From Ichthyophis bannanicus (taxonomy: Eukaryota > Chordata > Amphibia > Gymnophiona > Ichthyophiidae): 64,000 nucleotides of DNA. Numbering within the stretch: the first letter of the stretch is position 1; the number at the start of each line of letters is the position of its first letter. This document shows, piece by piece, positions 20,488-31,079 of this stretch. A program made the position numbers and the translations under genes. The notes beneath the pieces were generated by a model, which was not told where the DNA came from, ran no database searches, and saw nothing but the letters and a program-made list of their open reading frames with translations. The stretch spans positions 9,602,501-9,666,500 of the forward strand of contig JAWIIG010000025.1 in the NCBI GenBank assembly GCA_033557465.1, written 5' to 3'.

Positions 20488-20846
20488 TATGATAGAGCCT
20501 GCAGTTTGGAAATGCACTGCATGGATGATATAGCCACCAGAAAGGCAACATTGAAGGTCAGGTCCTTTAGAGTTTCCGTTGCCAATGGCTCAAAGGGAGC
20601 CTCAGTCAAGACTGATAGAACCAGGTTGAGGTCCAAGGCCGGCACTACTGAGCGTACGGGAGGCCAAAATTGCTTCACCACTTGCAAGAACTGGGCCACA
20701 TTGGGATGTACCACCAGGGAAACACCCTGCACACGCCCCCTATAACACATCAGTGCCGCCACTTGGATGCGCAATGAACTTAAGGCCAGACCCTTCTCTA
20801 TTCCAGCCTGTAAAAATGTCAGGACATCTGGTACGGTCACTGCCAT
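20488..20846 (-). pseudogene. DIRS-B2 tyrosine recombinase, N-terminal half
   Basis: Minus-strand ORF with VPDVLTFLQAGIEKGLALSSLRIQVAAL and DLNLVLSVLTEAPFEPL followed by FLVAISSMQCISKLQALS. It aligns with the B1 recombinase at 640-830 and with A1 at 9540-9880. It stops where L2-A begins. Confidence 0.78.
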
Positions 20847-21037
20847 GACTCTTATATCATGGACTGCACACCAGTCCTCAAATACCTACCACATATAGAT
20901 GTAGGATAGGGAAGTTGAACGCTAATGTGCCTTCAAAAAAGTGGCTATCACCTGGGATGAGTATCCTCTCTTAGCCAAGCCCTTTGTAAAAATTGTTCAC
21001 TTTAGGCATGAGAATGGGATCCTGAGACAGGAGGGTG

Positions 21038-22140
21038 CTACGCATCAGTAGGCACCAGGACTTCCCTACTGAGAGATGAATCAAGTGCGCGTACTACGGA
21101 CACTGTGGCCAATCTTGTGCCACCATCACCACGAACCCCAAATGTGCCTCTATTCCCTGCAGTACCCTGCTGATCAGTGGCTGTGGAGGCCCTGCAAGTG
21201 CATTGAGCCCTTCCAACATTGTTTCTGGTCTGCGACTGACGAACCGACTGGCCTTTGTATTGGCGGCTGATGTCATGAAGTCCATCACTTGCATCCCTCA
21301 GTGGTACATTATGCTGATGAACACAGAATCCTCCAGCATCCACTCTCCCGGATCTAACCTTTGGCGACTGAGGAAATCTATCTGCATGTTTTCCTTTTCT
21401 GCGGGATGCGCAGCTGACAATGCCAGGAGATTTTGTTCCGCCCACTGAAATAGTGGCATGATCTCCTGTGCCAGTATTGCACTCCCTGTGCACACTTGCT
21501 GATTCATGTATGCCATCATCATAGCGTTGTCTAGATAACTGCACTGCCTTCTGCCACACCAAAGTCCAGAAGGCCTGCAGAGCTAAGAAGACCACCCTCA
21601 TCTCAAGGCAATTGATCAACCACAGCCTCTGCTCCACTGACCAACGTCCTTGCACTATCTGCGAGAGGCAATGAGCTCCCCAGCCAGTCAGGCTGGTGTC
21701 CATGGTCACCACTGTCCAGTCTGGAGGGTCCAAGGATATGCCTGCTTGGAGATTGGTAGTCGACGCCAACCAATCTAGACTGAACTGGACTTCCAAGGAG
21801 CACAAGAGACTTTGGGCGAGAGAATGGTGCTGTGATGACTACTGTGACAACAGGGACCGTTGCAATGGTTGCATGTACGCTTGAGCCCAGGGCACAAGAT
21901 CCATTATCACTGCCATGGACCCTAACACCTGAAGATAAGTCCACGCCGTTAGTGCCGCCTGCTTCAGCAATCTTCAAATCTGCCACTGGAGTTTTTGGAT
22001 CCTCTCCTGCAGTAGGAAGATGCGACCATTTTGAGTGTCAAAAACGCATGCCCAAATGCGTGAGATCCTGCGTCAGGGTCAATGAACTTGTGTCGAGGTT
22101 GACCACCTATCCGAGGTGCGTAGGAGGTCCAACACTCACT
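21038..22140 (-). pseudogene. DIRS-B2 RNase H / methyltransferase-like region
   Basis: Minus-strand translation at 21805-21600 gives DWTVVTMDTSLTGWGAHCLSQ and LWLINCLEMRVVFLALQAFW, the DIRS RNase H start (compare VLTTDASLLGWGAHCQE in A1). Downstream frames preserve QVCTGSAILAQEI (21522-21480) and the DFLSRQRLDPGEW segment (about 21330-21380). The frame shifts more than once. Confidence 0.75.
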
Positions 22141-22840
22141 GAGTGCTGGTGCGACTTTCTTCTAGAACCTTTGCCTGGCTCAACCAGTCGTCCAGGTATG
22201 GATGAACCAATATACCCTCTCAACGTAACGCTGCTGCCACCACAATGATTTTGCTGAAAGTCTGAAGAGCATCGCGAAACTGAAAGGTAGGGCCTGAAAT
22301 TGGTAATGCCCTATGGGAACCGCAAACCACAGATATCACTGATGCTCTGCCCGAATGGCACATGTAGGTACTTCTCTGTGAGATCCAAGGTGGTTAGAAA
22401 CTTGCCCTTTCTGACGGCTACAATCATGGACTGCAACGTTTCCATGCGGAAGTGAGGCATGTGGAGAGCCCTGTTGAAATATTTGAAGTCAAGGATGGGA
22501 GAAAAAGTCCCTTTCTTCTTGGGCACTACAAAGTAGAAGGAATAGCAACCAAGCCCCCATTGTTCTTTCGGCATGGGTACCACAGCGTCCAAAAGCAAGA
22601 GACACAGCAGAGTACCAGCGATGACTTGCCACTTCTCTGGGGCTTTGCACGGAGATAATAGAAAAGCGTCGGCAAACGGACACATGAACTCCAGCACGTA
22701 ACCCTTACGGATCCCCTCCAGCACCCATTTATCAGAGGTGATCTGGACCCAGGAGGAGTAAAACTGATGGAGCCTACCACCGACTTGAACCACCTCCACC
22801 TGAATCCTGCTTTCATTGTGTCTTCTTGGAGGCACCACCC
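22140..22840 (-). pseudogene. DIRS-B2 reverse transcriptase
   Basis: 22311-22838 encodes FYFVVPKKKGTFSPILDFKYFN, then LTTLDLTEKYLHVP (A1 has SLDLKDAYTHI). The catalytic YLDDWL is readable on the minus strand near 22174-22192, in a different frame from the upstream block. At least one frameshift lies between them. Confidence 0.78.
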
Positions 22841-22844
22841 GACG

Positions 22845-24400
22845 CTACCTGATAGTCTCATTGGCACTTCGGCCTCTGCAAAAGGACTGACCCCACGGAG
22901 CAAACCGTCTCCTCTGATAGTTGGCAAACCAGATGGCCCTAAACCGCTGATAGTCCTTGGACTGTCCTCTCGCCGAGGAGGTGAACTTAGTGCTTTTAGG
23001 TTTATCCTTGGGCAGCTTAGCTGGCTTGGCTTTGCCCAATTCCTTCACCAACTTTTCCAAGGCCTCACCAAAAAGCAGCTTCCTCTTAAAGGGAAGCCTG
23101 CTAAGCCGTGCCTTTGAAGCCACATTCACGGACCAATTCTACAGCCAAAGGAATCTGCGAATTGCCACCACCAATGCCATACTCTTAGCTGATGCGCAGA
23201 GCAGATCGTATAAGGTATCCGTCAGGTAAGCACAGCCAGACTTTAACAGAGATCTCCATCAGAGGCTTCAGACCCGACATGCCGACCTTGGGTAGACTTT
23301 TCGTCCAATGCAAACATGCACGAGTCACATATGCCTCACAGACCGAAACTTGGAATGCCTGTGCATTTACTTCCAAGGCCTGCTTCAACAGGGTCTTGAT
23401 CCTTTTATCCTGAGTGTCCCTGAGGGCTGCTCTGCCCTCAACCAGTACTGTGGTCTTCCTGGTGACCGCCAAGACCATGGCATCCACCTTTAGAAAATCC
23501 TTCTCCATCGCAGAATGGGGTATAAGCGGGCCATGGCCCTGCTGCCTCTCAACCCTGCCTCAGGAACTTGCCACTCTAGCTCCTTCATTTGCTTGAGAGC
23601 TTGGTGGACCGGGAAAGCCGTTTCCTCAATCCGGATTCCCTGGAGCAACTGATCCTTAAGGGGGAAATTCTTGCTCCTGCACTGGCTGTGAAATGTGCAA
23701 CACTGCCAAGGAGTGGGAAATGAGAGTGGTCAGCTCTTCCTGGCAAAAAACCCGCACTATACGGGGATCCTCTCCCTGTGATATCTCTCCTTCCTCTAAG
23801 TCCGCCGTACCATCTTGCTGTCCTTGTGCAGAGGTCCCTTCCAGGGAGTCCTCTGATTCCTTTGAGGTTCTTGAGGCAACCTCAAGAGCCAGATCTCCAA
23901 GCTCCTGGCCCCCCACAGCTTCCACAGGTGAAGGGGATCCCAACACCAGCTTGCCCCTCTTTGGCTAGTCTCAGAGGCACTAATTTGGACCTGACTGCTC
24001 TTACATGGCTCTGTTTTAAACAGTAGGCTTAGTGGAGGAGCAAGACAAAATTTGGCATGAATGATGAGCCCCTGGCTGCTGCTGTTCATTCTGCCGCCCT
24101 CTGGTTTGATCTGCCTACCTGCGAGAAGGTCCAGGAATTGAATCCTGGCCTTCTCCACAGCATCTAATAATGGCAATGTTGTGTCACTCAAAATGGTTGC
24201 GACCCTCACCCAAACCACGGGAGACTCAGCTTGCACAAAAGCCTCCCTGGTCTCAAATCTGGTCACTGATAAACTGTCTTTTTGATTTGCTGACCCGAAG
24301 CCCATCTCCCGCAGGCCTTCTCCCACAGCGTGGTCTTCTGACTTGCAGTTGTGGCAGAAGCCTGATGTAGAGAGACGGTCCTACTTCAGCCCACAGACTG
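22845..24400 (-). pseudogene. DIRS-B2 gag-like ORF1 remnant
   Basis: Position between the RT region and the 5' terminal repeat fits ORF1. 23185-23508 (minus) encodes KVDAMVLAVTRKTTVLVEG and LKQALEVNAQAFQVSVCEAYVTRACLHW, a helical segment with the look of DIRS capsid-like proteins. 23656-24326 adds acidic, Ser/Glu-rich sequence. Frame interruptions are frequent and similarity to the family A gag is only general. Confidence 0.6.
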
Positions 24401-24896
24401 CTCAGACTGCCTTAGGCATGCTGCGATAGGAAACGCAGCAAACGACAAACCAATCTGACGATCGCACATGCCCAGACGCATTCACATTTACAAAGATTGG
24501 CTTGGGCCCTCTCTGTCAAGCATGCACCTGCCGGCAATCCCTTTTTGTGCCTTCTCACTCCACACCAAATGCCGTGACTGAACCCGGTAGTCCGGGCTGG
24601 CAGGCGTGAATGTCGTACAGCTGAAGTTTGGCCTGCAGGAGATGTTGGAAGACAGCAGGATGTCAGAGGCCTGACTGAACAGCGCTTCTCTAGACCACTC
24701 ACACTACCTTCCTCCAAAGAAATCCCACGGCCGATTGAATGGCTGTGGGTTTCCCAGAAACAGCTGGGACCAAGCAGCTTAAAGAGGAACAAACCGCCAA
24801 CTAACTGTACTCAGTAAGATAGCCTGGCTAATATAAACAGGTTAAAACCTAACCCCCCTTTTTTTCTTTTCTTTCAAATGATGCCTAATTTTAATG

Positions 24897-25081
24897 CCCT
24901 GCAGTGCAGCCCAGACTATACTGGTGTTGTCCCACCTGCTGGAGACTGAGACTACTGACTTCTGAGGGAGGGTTCAGCCCCTTATGTAGGGACATCACAG
25001 AAGTTGGAATACTCAGTCTCCATCTGCTGGAGGTGGGACAAAACCCTGGAGTCTTTACTGGACTGGAGGGATGCTATGGAA
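24897..25081. repeat. Terminal inverted repeat of DIRS-B2 (5' end of the minus-strand element)
   Basis: Inverted match to 13664-13830: GTTTTGTCCCAC..CCAGCAGATG, ACATCACAGAAGTTG and the CCAGTCCAGTAAAGACTCC tip are shared. An internal pair (CCACCTGCTGGAGACTGAGAC and its inverted relative TCAGTCTCCATCTGCTGGAG) also lies inside this repeat. Confidence 0.8.
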
Positions 25082-25424
25082 TTGGATTTTCTTAAGGCTT
25101 TTGATAAAGATCCTCATGAGGAAATTAAAAAGTCATGGGACAGGAAAGGAGGCAGCCCCATTGTGTATTTGAACCCGGTAAAAAGACAGGAAACAGAGAG
25201 TAAGACTAAACAGTCAGTTTTCCAGTTGGAACAGGGACAACAGAATAGTGCCCCAAGGGTCTATGCTGGGACTTGTGCAGTTTGGCACACTCAAAAATTA
25301 TCCAGGGAAAGAAGAGATGAGTGAGGTGATCAAATTTGGGGATGACGCAAAATGATTCAAAGCCATTAAAACAACAGAGGATTGTGAGGAATTGCAGAAA
25401 GCTCTAGTGAATTAGCAGACTGTG
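25082..25424 (+). mobile_element. CR1-X LINE, second segment
   Basis: Continues the CR1-X palm as LDFLKAFDKDPHEEIKKSW. Degraded equivalents of the PQGSVLGP box (CCCCAAGGGTCTATGCTGGG, about 25243) and of the polymerase box (GATCAAATTTGGGGATGACGC, about 25326) follow. It ends at CTGTG (25420-25424), the target duplication of the TIR element. Confidence 0.72.
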
Positions 25425-26592
25425 GGGTATGTTTACTAAACCGTCTTAATGTGCGCTCTGACACAGCGCGCGATAATGGTGCTTTACCGTGCAATAAGGT
25501 ACCTTATCGCGCGCTAACGTGCTCAGCGGCGCAAACGAGCGCTGAAGGCGGAGTAAAGGCTCCCTGAGGGCGGAGGAAGGCTCCCCATGGGCGGAGAGAA
25601 GGAGTCAATGGGTGGAGAGTGGGAGGGAAGAGGCTCCCTGCACACTAACGCTGTGGATTCTGGGGCTGAAAACTAACGCCAGTGAAACCCTGGCGTTAGA
25701 GTAGATTTAAAGGGAAGAGAAACCATTTCCGTCAGCAATGTACAGCAAAGTCAGGGAAACCTACAAAAGGTGATAAGTGTGATACATGTGCACAGAACAA
25801 AAGGGCAGATAAACATTGAAAATGACCTGAACAAACTGGAAAAAAAACATAACCTAGCTGGGCAATAGTGATATAAATGGGAAACATCAAACAACACTAC
25901 CGAGAAAGCTAAAAAAATAAGACATCAATTTTGGAAGGGGCTATGCTCTGTCCCCATACAAGGTGAATGATCCCACAGTGAAATAACGCTGATCAAGGCT
26001 TTCCCTTGTTACTGGACAGGTTTCCTATGGCATGCACATGTCCCGCAACAGCAGGGTGGGCATGTCAGAACGGGCAACTGGACAGATGCTGGAAAAGGTG
26101 ACACGGAGGGCTGCAGGCGGCACATGCTGTGGTGCAGCTGGGCCACAGTGCGGACTAGGGTGATGCCTAGGTGGCCCATACGAATGCTGAAACAGTAGAG
26201 CAGCCAGACAGCAACTGATGAGGGCCCAATACGAGCACGAGTGTGTTTCCCACAGTGTCACAGGGGATAGTACCCAGCAGGTACCCCCCAAGGGTACAGA
26301 ACATTTGCAGGCGGTGCTGGGGGGAAGCATGGACATCTATGCAGGCACCCCTACCCCAGAACCCGCACCATAGGCAGCCGCCTACCCGCACACTGGATGG
26401 CCCGAGACTGCGCACCACCAGCAGAAGGGCATGTCAGCATGGTGACAGAGGGGTACTGGTGGTGGAGGAGGCAGTGGCTGCTGCCCAGAGCAGACCATGG
26501 CCCAGCCCTGTTTAGGTGGGTGCCGTGCACTGCAACAGACAGGCTCTGTCTGACAAACAGTCATGGTATCTCCAGGGAATGCACTGTCTCTG

Positions 26593-26665
26593 TAGCAACA
26601 CGGTGGTACAGTGTGTTCAGGAGCAGAAGGTCACAGGTTCAAGTCCCAGCTGTGGTTCCTGCCAA
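26593..26665 (+). repeat. tRNA-like (pol III promoter) module
   Basis: Contains a near-perfect B box GGTTCAAGTCCC (26637-26648) and a degenerate A-box region TAGCAACACGGTGG about 43 bp upstream, the spacing of tRNA-derived SINE heads. No cloverleaf good enough for a tRNA gene was found. Confidence 0.5.
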
Positions 26666-26806
26666 CCCAGTCCCCATATTTTACCCACTACTAAAATGCG
26701 ATAATACAGACAGAACCTTTAGTGCAGATAACGTAAACATGCCCAAAACACCTACATTTACCCTACAGAGCACAGACACCATAAACATGGGCATTACCTA
26801 GAGCAG

Positions 26807-26998
26807 AGTCCCCCAAAAGCAGTCCTGGAGGGCCAAACACCATTCAGGTCCCATGCTGTCTCCAATAACTATGGCTGTGCTGCATTTCTATGCACCGCCC
26901 CCATGGTATGCAGATGTATCTCATGCATATTCATTAGGGACAGCATGAAAAACTGAACAGGGTTTGGCCCACCAGGACCGGAGTTGGGAACCTCTGCC
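26807..26998. mobile_element. hAT-like MITE inside the TIR element
   Basis: Flanked by a perfect 9-bp repeat CTAGAGCAG (26798-26806 and 26999-27007). Termini are partly complementary (AGTCCCCCAAAAGCAGTCCTGG and the complement of CAGGACCGGAGTTGGGAACC). The core shares CATGCATATTCATTAGG with the other hAT MITEs, so it is a diverged relative. Confidence 0.7.
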
Positions 26999-28179
26999 CT
27001 AGAGCAGCGGTCAACAGGGGCAGACTCACCCGCACCCACAGGCTCCATCATCCAAAGCCACCTGGAGAGGCAGGATTTTGGGCCCTGTGTGCATCTCCCA
27101 ATACTAGCACTTGCATACCTTAGCAATGCCACCCCAAACCTGGGAATATGGTACACATCTATCAAAAGGTTGCTATGATTACTGGCAGATAGCAATTCCT
27201 AAGTTAAGCACAATTTGCTGATTGAGCTGCATCATAGCAACCTTTCTGATGTCTGTGGAGTGTGCTACAGGTCTTGTGTCTGACAGTGTTTACCACCCTG
27301 GGGAGTGACTCCTACAGTATTGCGTACCATAGCCATGCCTGCACTGTGCCCAGGACTGGTGCGTTGGCCAGGGCTGCCAAACACCTCTATAGTTGCACAA
27401 CGCTGGCATAGGTGTGAGGAGTGTGTGTCTGTCTATCCAGTGTGTGGTGGCTGCCAACACCCTCTTCAGCCCACACTGCTAGCACTGTTGCCAGTATTGG
27501 CCTACCAATGTGCATAATGAGGAGCAAGGTACTGTGGGTATAGCCCGGACAGGCTGCATCTGCACAGGGCATAGGGCACTGGCTGGGACATTGTAGTGCC
27601 CGGCCACCACCTGCACAGACAGGGTGGCTACAGCATGTCCTGCTGGGAGGTCACTCTCACCCTGACTGAGCAGTGACCATGGCATGGCTAGGATCCCCCA
27701 TAGTGCTGCATAGTATTTCTCTCAAGTGATATATATGGGTTCTCCTTTTGGGGGCCCAATCACTGACGTATCTGCTTGGTGGGTGTGCTCACATCCCAGT
27801 TTTGGGTGCACACATCTCCTCCAGGAACATGCACTGTGGACTAGCTAGCAGACTGTCTGCAGTTAGTATGTGTATGACTGGAACACCTTGCAGCGCGCAG
27901 TGGCTGGAGACTCACTATGCTCGCTGCTGGAGAATGTCAGACAGTGGTGGGGGCAGCTGAGCATTTCCAGGCCTACTGTCTGTCTGCTTTTGCCTTATGG
28001 AATGCTACAGATCTGCCCTGACTGCCCTGTAGTGCATCTGTTTCCCAGCAGGACTGGGGTTGTTGGTCCCCTCTACTGCCACCATGGCAAGGCTGTAGAA
28101 TGTGGATCTGTTGGGGGGAGATCCTGTCCTCCACCCTGATCCCCAGAGAGCAAGTACTACATAATCCGCCTATGGGTCC

Positions 28180-28197
28180 AACCCCCCCCCCCCCCCT
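28180..28197. repeat. Poly-C tract
   Basis: An uninterrupted run of about 16-17 C residues after CCAA. It is probably polymorphic and error-prone in sequencing. Confidence 0.85.
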
Positions 28198-28563
28198 TGA
28201 ATCATGTGGCCATGGCATCCACAGAGGATATGCACTATTCTGGTGCATCATAGTCCACAAGGGCTAGACATGACTGGGATATACATATGGGCACAGGTGT
28301 ATTGTAGGTGTGTCTGAAAGAACTACCTATCACACACTGGCACTAATGGGGACCTACAGCATAGCCTATCTCAGGGAGGGCAGGTGCTGTGGACCTGGTG
28401 CTGGGCGCCCCACCTCACCCTCAGGGTGAGCACAGTACCCGCACAATGTGATGGTCTGTAGCTACTCTGTGCCAGTAACGCGCACGGTCAGTACCCCCTA
28501 CCAGGCCTAGGTGCTGTAGGGGTGCATACCCCATCTTGTGCTCATCTGTAGACTGCTGCTTTG

Positions 28564-29145
28564 CATGTGCAGTGCATCATGGGTACGAGTGGCTTAACTC
28601 TATCCTGGTAACAACAGCAGACAGTTTGTGTGGTGACCTGCAGTCCTTTTGTGGCCAGCCAGAGGTTTGTTTGTAGCTGTAGAGCTGTAGCCTACTGGTT
28701 ACTTCACTGCCTGTGGAGCCAGAGGGTGTGGGTTTGATCCCACAGTGGGGTTATTTATTAGGGCTGTCTGGGGCAGTTTCATTTTTTAATCTAAATTAGT
28801 ACTGCCAGCAAAAACACCCTCACAGTGCTATATCCTTAAGGTGCCTCATAAGGCGCCTTATGGGGCACCTGAGGATTACAGCACTGTGAGGGTGTTTTTG
28901 CTGGCAGTACTAATTTAAATTAAAAAAAGGAACTGCCCCAGACAGCTCCAATAAATAACCCCACTGTGGGATCAAACCCACAACCTTTGGCTCTACAGGC
29001 AGTGAAGTAACCAGTGGGCTACAGCTCTATAGCTCTGACCAAATCCCTGGCTGGCTACAGAAGGACTGCAGGTCACCACACAAACTGTCTGCTGTGGTTA
29101 CCAGGATAGGGTTAATCCACTCGTACCCATGATGCACTGCACATG
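28564..29145. repeat. Near-perfect palindrome with 291-bp arms
   Basis: Outer ends CATGTGCAGTGCATCATGGG (28564) and the complement ending GATGCACTGCACATG (29145) pair, and the centre falls exactly between 28854 and 28855 (TAAGGCGCCTTA), so the arms have no net length difference. Each arm carries a tRNA-like unit: A-box-like TAGCCTACTGG (28689-28699) and B-box-like GGTTTGATCCC (28731-28741), with the inverted partners near 29020 and 28970. Differences between the arms are scattered point changes. Confidence 0.88.
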
Positions 29146-29147
29146 AA

Positions 29148-29275
29148 GATTACAGCACTGTGAGGGTGTTTTTGCTGGCAGCACTGCTTTAAAGTAAAAA
29201 GGAAAATGCCTCCAGCAGCACTGCTTTAAAGTAAAAAGGAAAATGCTTCTAGCAGCACTGCTTTATAGTAAAGTG
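29148..29275. repeat. Short tandem repeat next to the palindrome
   Basis: 29148-29181 repeats the inner arm sequence GATTACAGCACTGTGAGGGT seen at 28874. A unit of about 42 bp beginning CAGCACTGCTTTAAAGTAAA then recurs about three times to 29275. Confidence 0.7.
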
Positions 29276-29299
29276 TAATGCCTCAGACAGCCTTACTCA

Positions 29300-29380
29300 T
29301 TAACCCCATTGGGAGATCAAACTCATGACCCCTGGTTCAGCAGTCAATGTATTAACCATTGTGCTACCCCTCTCTTGCTG
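29300..29380 (-). repeat. tRNA-like module, minus strand
   Basis: Reverse complement reads GGTAGCACAATGGTTAATAC (A-box-like TAGCACAATGG) and, about 40 bp on, GAGTTTGATCTCCC (B-box-like). It is related to the palindrome arm units and followed by a similar CTGTCTGAGGCA tail. Confidence 0.5.
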
Positions 29381-29555
29381 TGTTTGTTGGTCAGCACGCC
29401 TACTTCAGGCTAACGTGCATTGACGTGCCATGGCTCCCTTTATCGCACGGTAACCAGAAATGCTACGTTAAGACCGACACGCCCACTCCTTATATGGCAT
29501 CCTGCACACTAACGCCGGCTGCACATTAAGACTGCTTAGTAAACATACCCCTGTG

Positions 29556-29870
29556 TGTCTACATTACATTTCATTTGCCATTTAGACAAATCCAAAGTGA
29601 TGCACATAGGAAAAAAGAATCTCAGCTACAGATACATGATGCTGGATTCCGTGTTAGGAGTCTCCACTCCAGAAAAAGGTCTTGGAGCCTTTGTGGACAA
29701 TACATTGAAATTTTCAGCTCATGGCAGCTGCTAAAAAAGCAAACACAAGGTTAGGAATTATTAAAAAAAGAATGGAGAACAAAACTGAGAAAATCATTAT
29801 CCCTCTCTACAAGTACCTGGGGTGTCGTGTGCAGTTCTGCCTGCTAGCAGTGTGCACAGGGAAGAAAGAT
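29556..29870 (+). mobile_element. CR1-X LINE, third segment
   Basis: Resumes exactly after the CTGTG duplication: CHLDKSKVMHIGKK (about 29575-29620), KANTRLGIIKKRMENKTEKIIIPLYKYLG (about 29730-29820) and VQFCL. The right boundary is where this similarity stops. Confidence 0.75.
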
Positions 29871-30012
29871 TCAGCTAGTTTTACATTTTTTTCCCACAAA
29901 TTTGTCCCAAAATTTGTTTTTGCATTTTTCCCATATTTGTTTTAATAGGGAATTTTTAATGCACATGAAATTGATTTAACATTCACTAACTAATGAATTG
30001 AGGGACACTTAA

Positions 30013-30625
30013 AGCAGAAGAAATGCCATACCGGGTCAGATCAAGGTCCATCAAGCTCAGTATCCTGTTTCCAATCTAGGTCATACGTACCTAGCAGTTT
30101 CCCCAAAAGACACAGGTTCCACAATGCTTGTATTGGGGCAAGCAGTGGATTTCCCAGGTCCTTTTTAATTATTTATGGATCTTTCCTCCAGGAACTTGTC
30201 CAAACCTTTTTTTAAACCCAGCTACGCTAACAACTTTTACTATATCCTTTGGTAACGAATTCCAGAGTTTGATTATGCGTTGAGTGAAAAAATATTTTCT
30301 CTTATTAATCTTAAACGGGTTATACTGTAGCTTCATTGCATGTCCCCTAGTCTTTCTACTTTATGATGGAGTAAATAATCTATCTACATTTACCTGTTCC
30401 ACTCCATTCATTAATTTATAGACCTCTATCATATCCACCCTCAGCTGTCTCTTTTCCAGGGTGAAGAGCCCTAACCTTTTTAGCCTCTCTTCATAGGAGT
30501 ATCCTTCCATCCCCTTTACCATTTTGGTGGCTCTTCTCTGTACCTTGTCTAATAACACAATATCCTTTTTAAGATACGGTGACCAGAATTGCACACAATA
30601 TTGCACAAATTGCACACAATATTTT
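30013..30625 (-). mobile_element. CR1 LINE 3' fragment
   Basis: Minus strand: RT C-terminus [75 protein letters not shown] (30361-30615), then the 3' UTR whose end is complementary to GCCATACCGGGTCAGATC at 30026. A duplicated TTGCACACAATAT near 30590-30620 marks its truncated side. Confidence 0.85.
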
Positions 30626-31079
30626 TACTAAAGATGTGCACTTATCGTGTGATTAGTGGCAAAAGTAATACACGGTAAGCGCAACCAATGTGTGTTGTCA
30701 GGAACATACCAGTTAGTGCACGGTCACGAACCAGAATGTGCAGTGCGATTAATTCAGGTATACCTAATGATGCTCATAAAAGTATCCTTATGTGCACTTG
30801 CTACCTTGCCACTGAGTGCACGACTGTTGCCTTCATGCTAATGGCAATGTGCTCTCTATGCCCACACTGCGCCCCAACCCGCCCACTTAACATGCGTTTT
30901 AGCACGTCTTAGGGTTCTCAGCTGCGAGTTACCGTACACTAAAATGCACCTTAACCAATTAGTGGCCTTTGGTTAAAGTGCCCCTAAGTCAGTCAGTGTG
31001 TGCTAAATCAGGCGCATTAACGAACTCCCTCCCCTACTAGTCACCCGTCTCAAGAGAGATGGCAGAACTAGAAGAGGTT
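30626..31079. other. Unassigned, possibly a MITE remnant
   Basis: No coding signal. The ends contain partly related motifs (TGTGCACTTATCGTG near 30635 and CAGGCGCATTAACGAACTC near 31011) that resemble, but do not clearly match, the subterminal sequence of the TIR element at 25425. Confidence 0.35.

Larger units (their letters stand above)
13664..25081 (-). mobile_element. DIRS retrotransposon, family B, complete but nested (B2)
   Basis: Ends are GGTGAAATTAGG at 13664 and CTATGGAA at 25081. Without the 5.8-kb L2/CR1 nest (about 14655-20487) the element is about 5.6 kb, a normal DIRS length. Inverted repeats are about 13664-13830 and 24897-25081 (shared motif AACTTCTGTGATGTC near 13770 and, inverted, near 24990). 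The minus-strand order is gag-like (about 24400-22845), RT (22840-22140), RNase H/methyltransferase-like (22100-21038), and recombinase (20846-20488 continuing at 14655-14150). It interrupts CR1-X between GTGTAT (to 13663) and TTGGATTTT (from 25082) with no target duplication. Stops in every ORF make it inactive. Confidence 0.88.
25425..29550. mobile_element. 4.1-kb TIR DNA element with 5-bp target duplication
   Basis: Terminal inverted repeats 25425-25454 and 29521-29550 pair over 30 nt with two mismatches; both begin GGGTATGTTTACTAA. Direct repeats CTGTG at 25420-25424 and 29551-29555 flank it, and removing the element plus one CTGTG rejoins CR1-X. Inside I find no recognisable transposase: no ORF exceeds about 135 codons. 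Contents include GC-rich subterminal sequence (25450-25680), a hAT MITE (26807-26998), tRNA-like modules near 26593, 28689, 28968-29020 and 29308-29375, a 291-bp-arm palindrome and a short tandem repeat. Superfamily is undetermined; a 5-bp duplication fits some hAT or other families. Confidence 0.8.

Noticed and set aside
28689..28745. Genuine tRNA gene
   Set aside because: A- and B-box-like motifs are present, but I could not form a convincing acceptor stem or anticodon arm.
25425..29550. Harbinger (3-bp TWA duplication) or piggyBac (TTAA) assignment of the TIR element
   Set aside because: The flanking duplication is CTGTG, and no transposase or Myb-like ORF could be recognised.
25425..29550. 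CRISPR-like array in the tandem and inverted repeats of this region
   Set aside because: Repeats are few, unequal and without regular spacers; the genome is eukaryotic.
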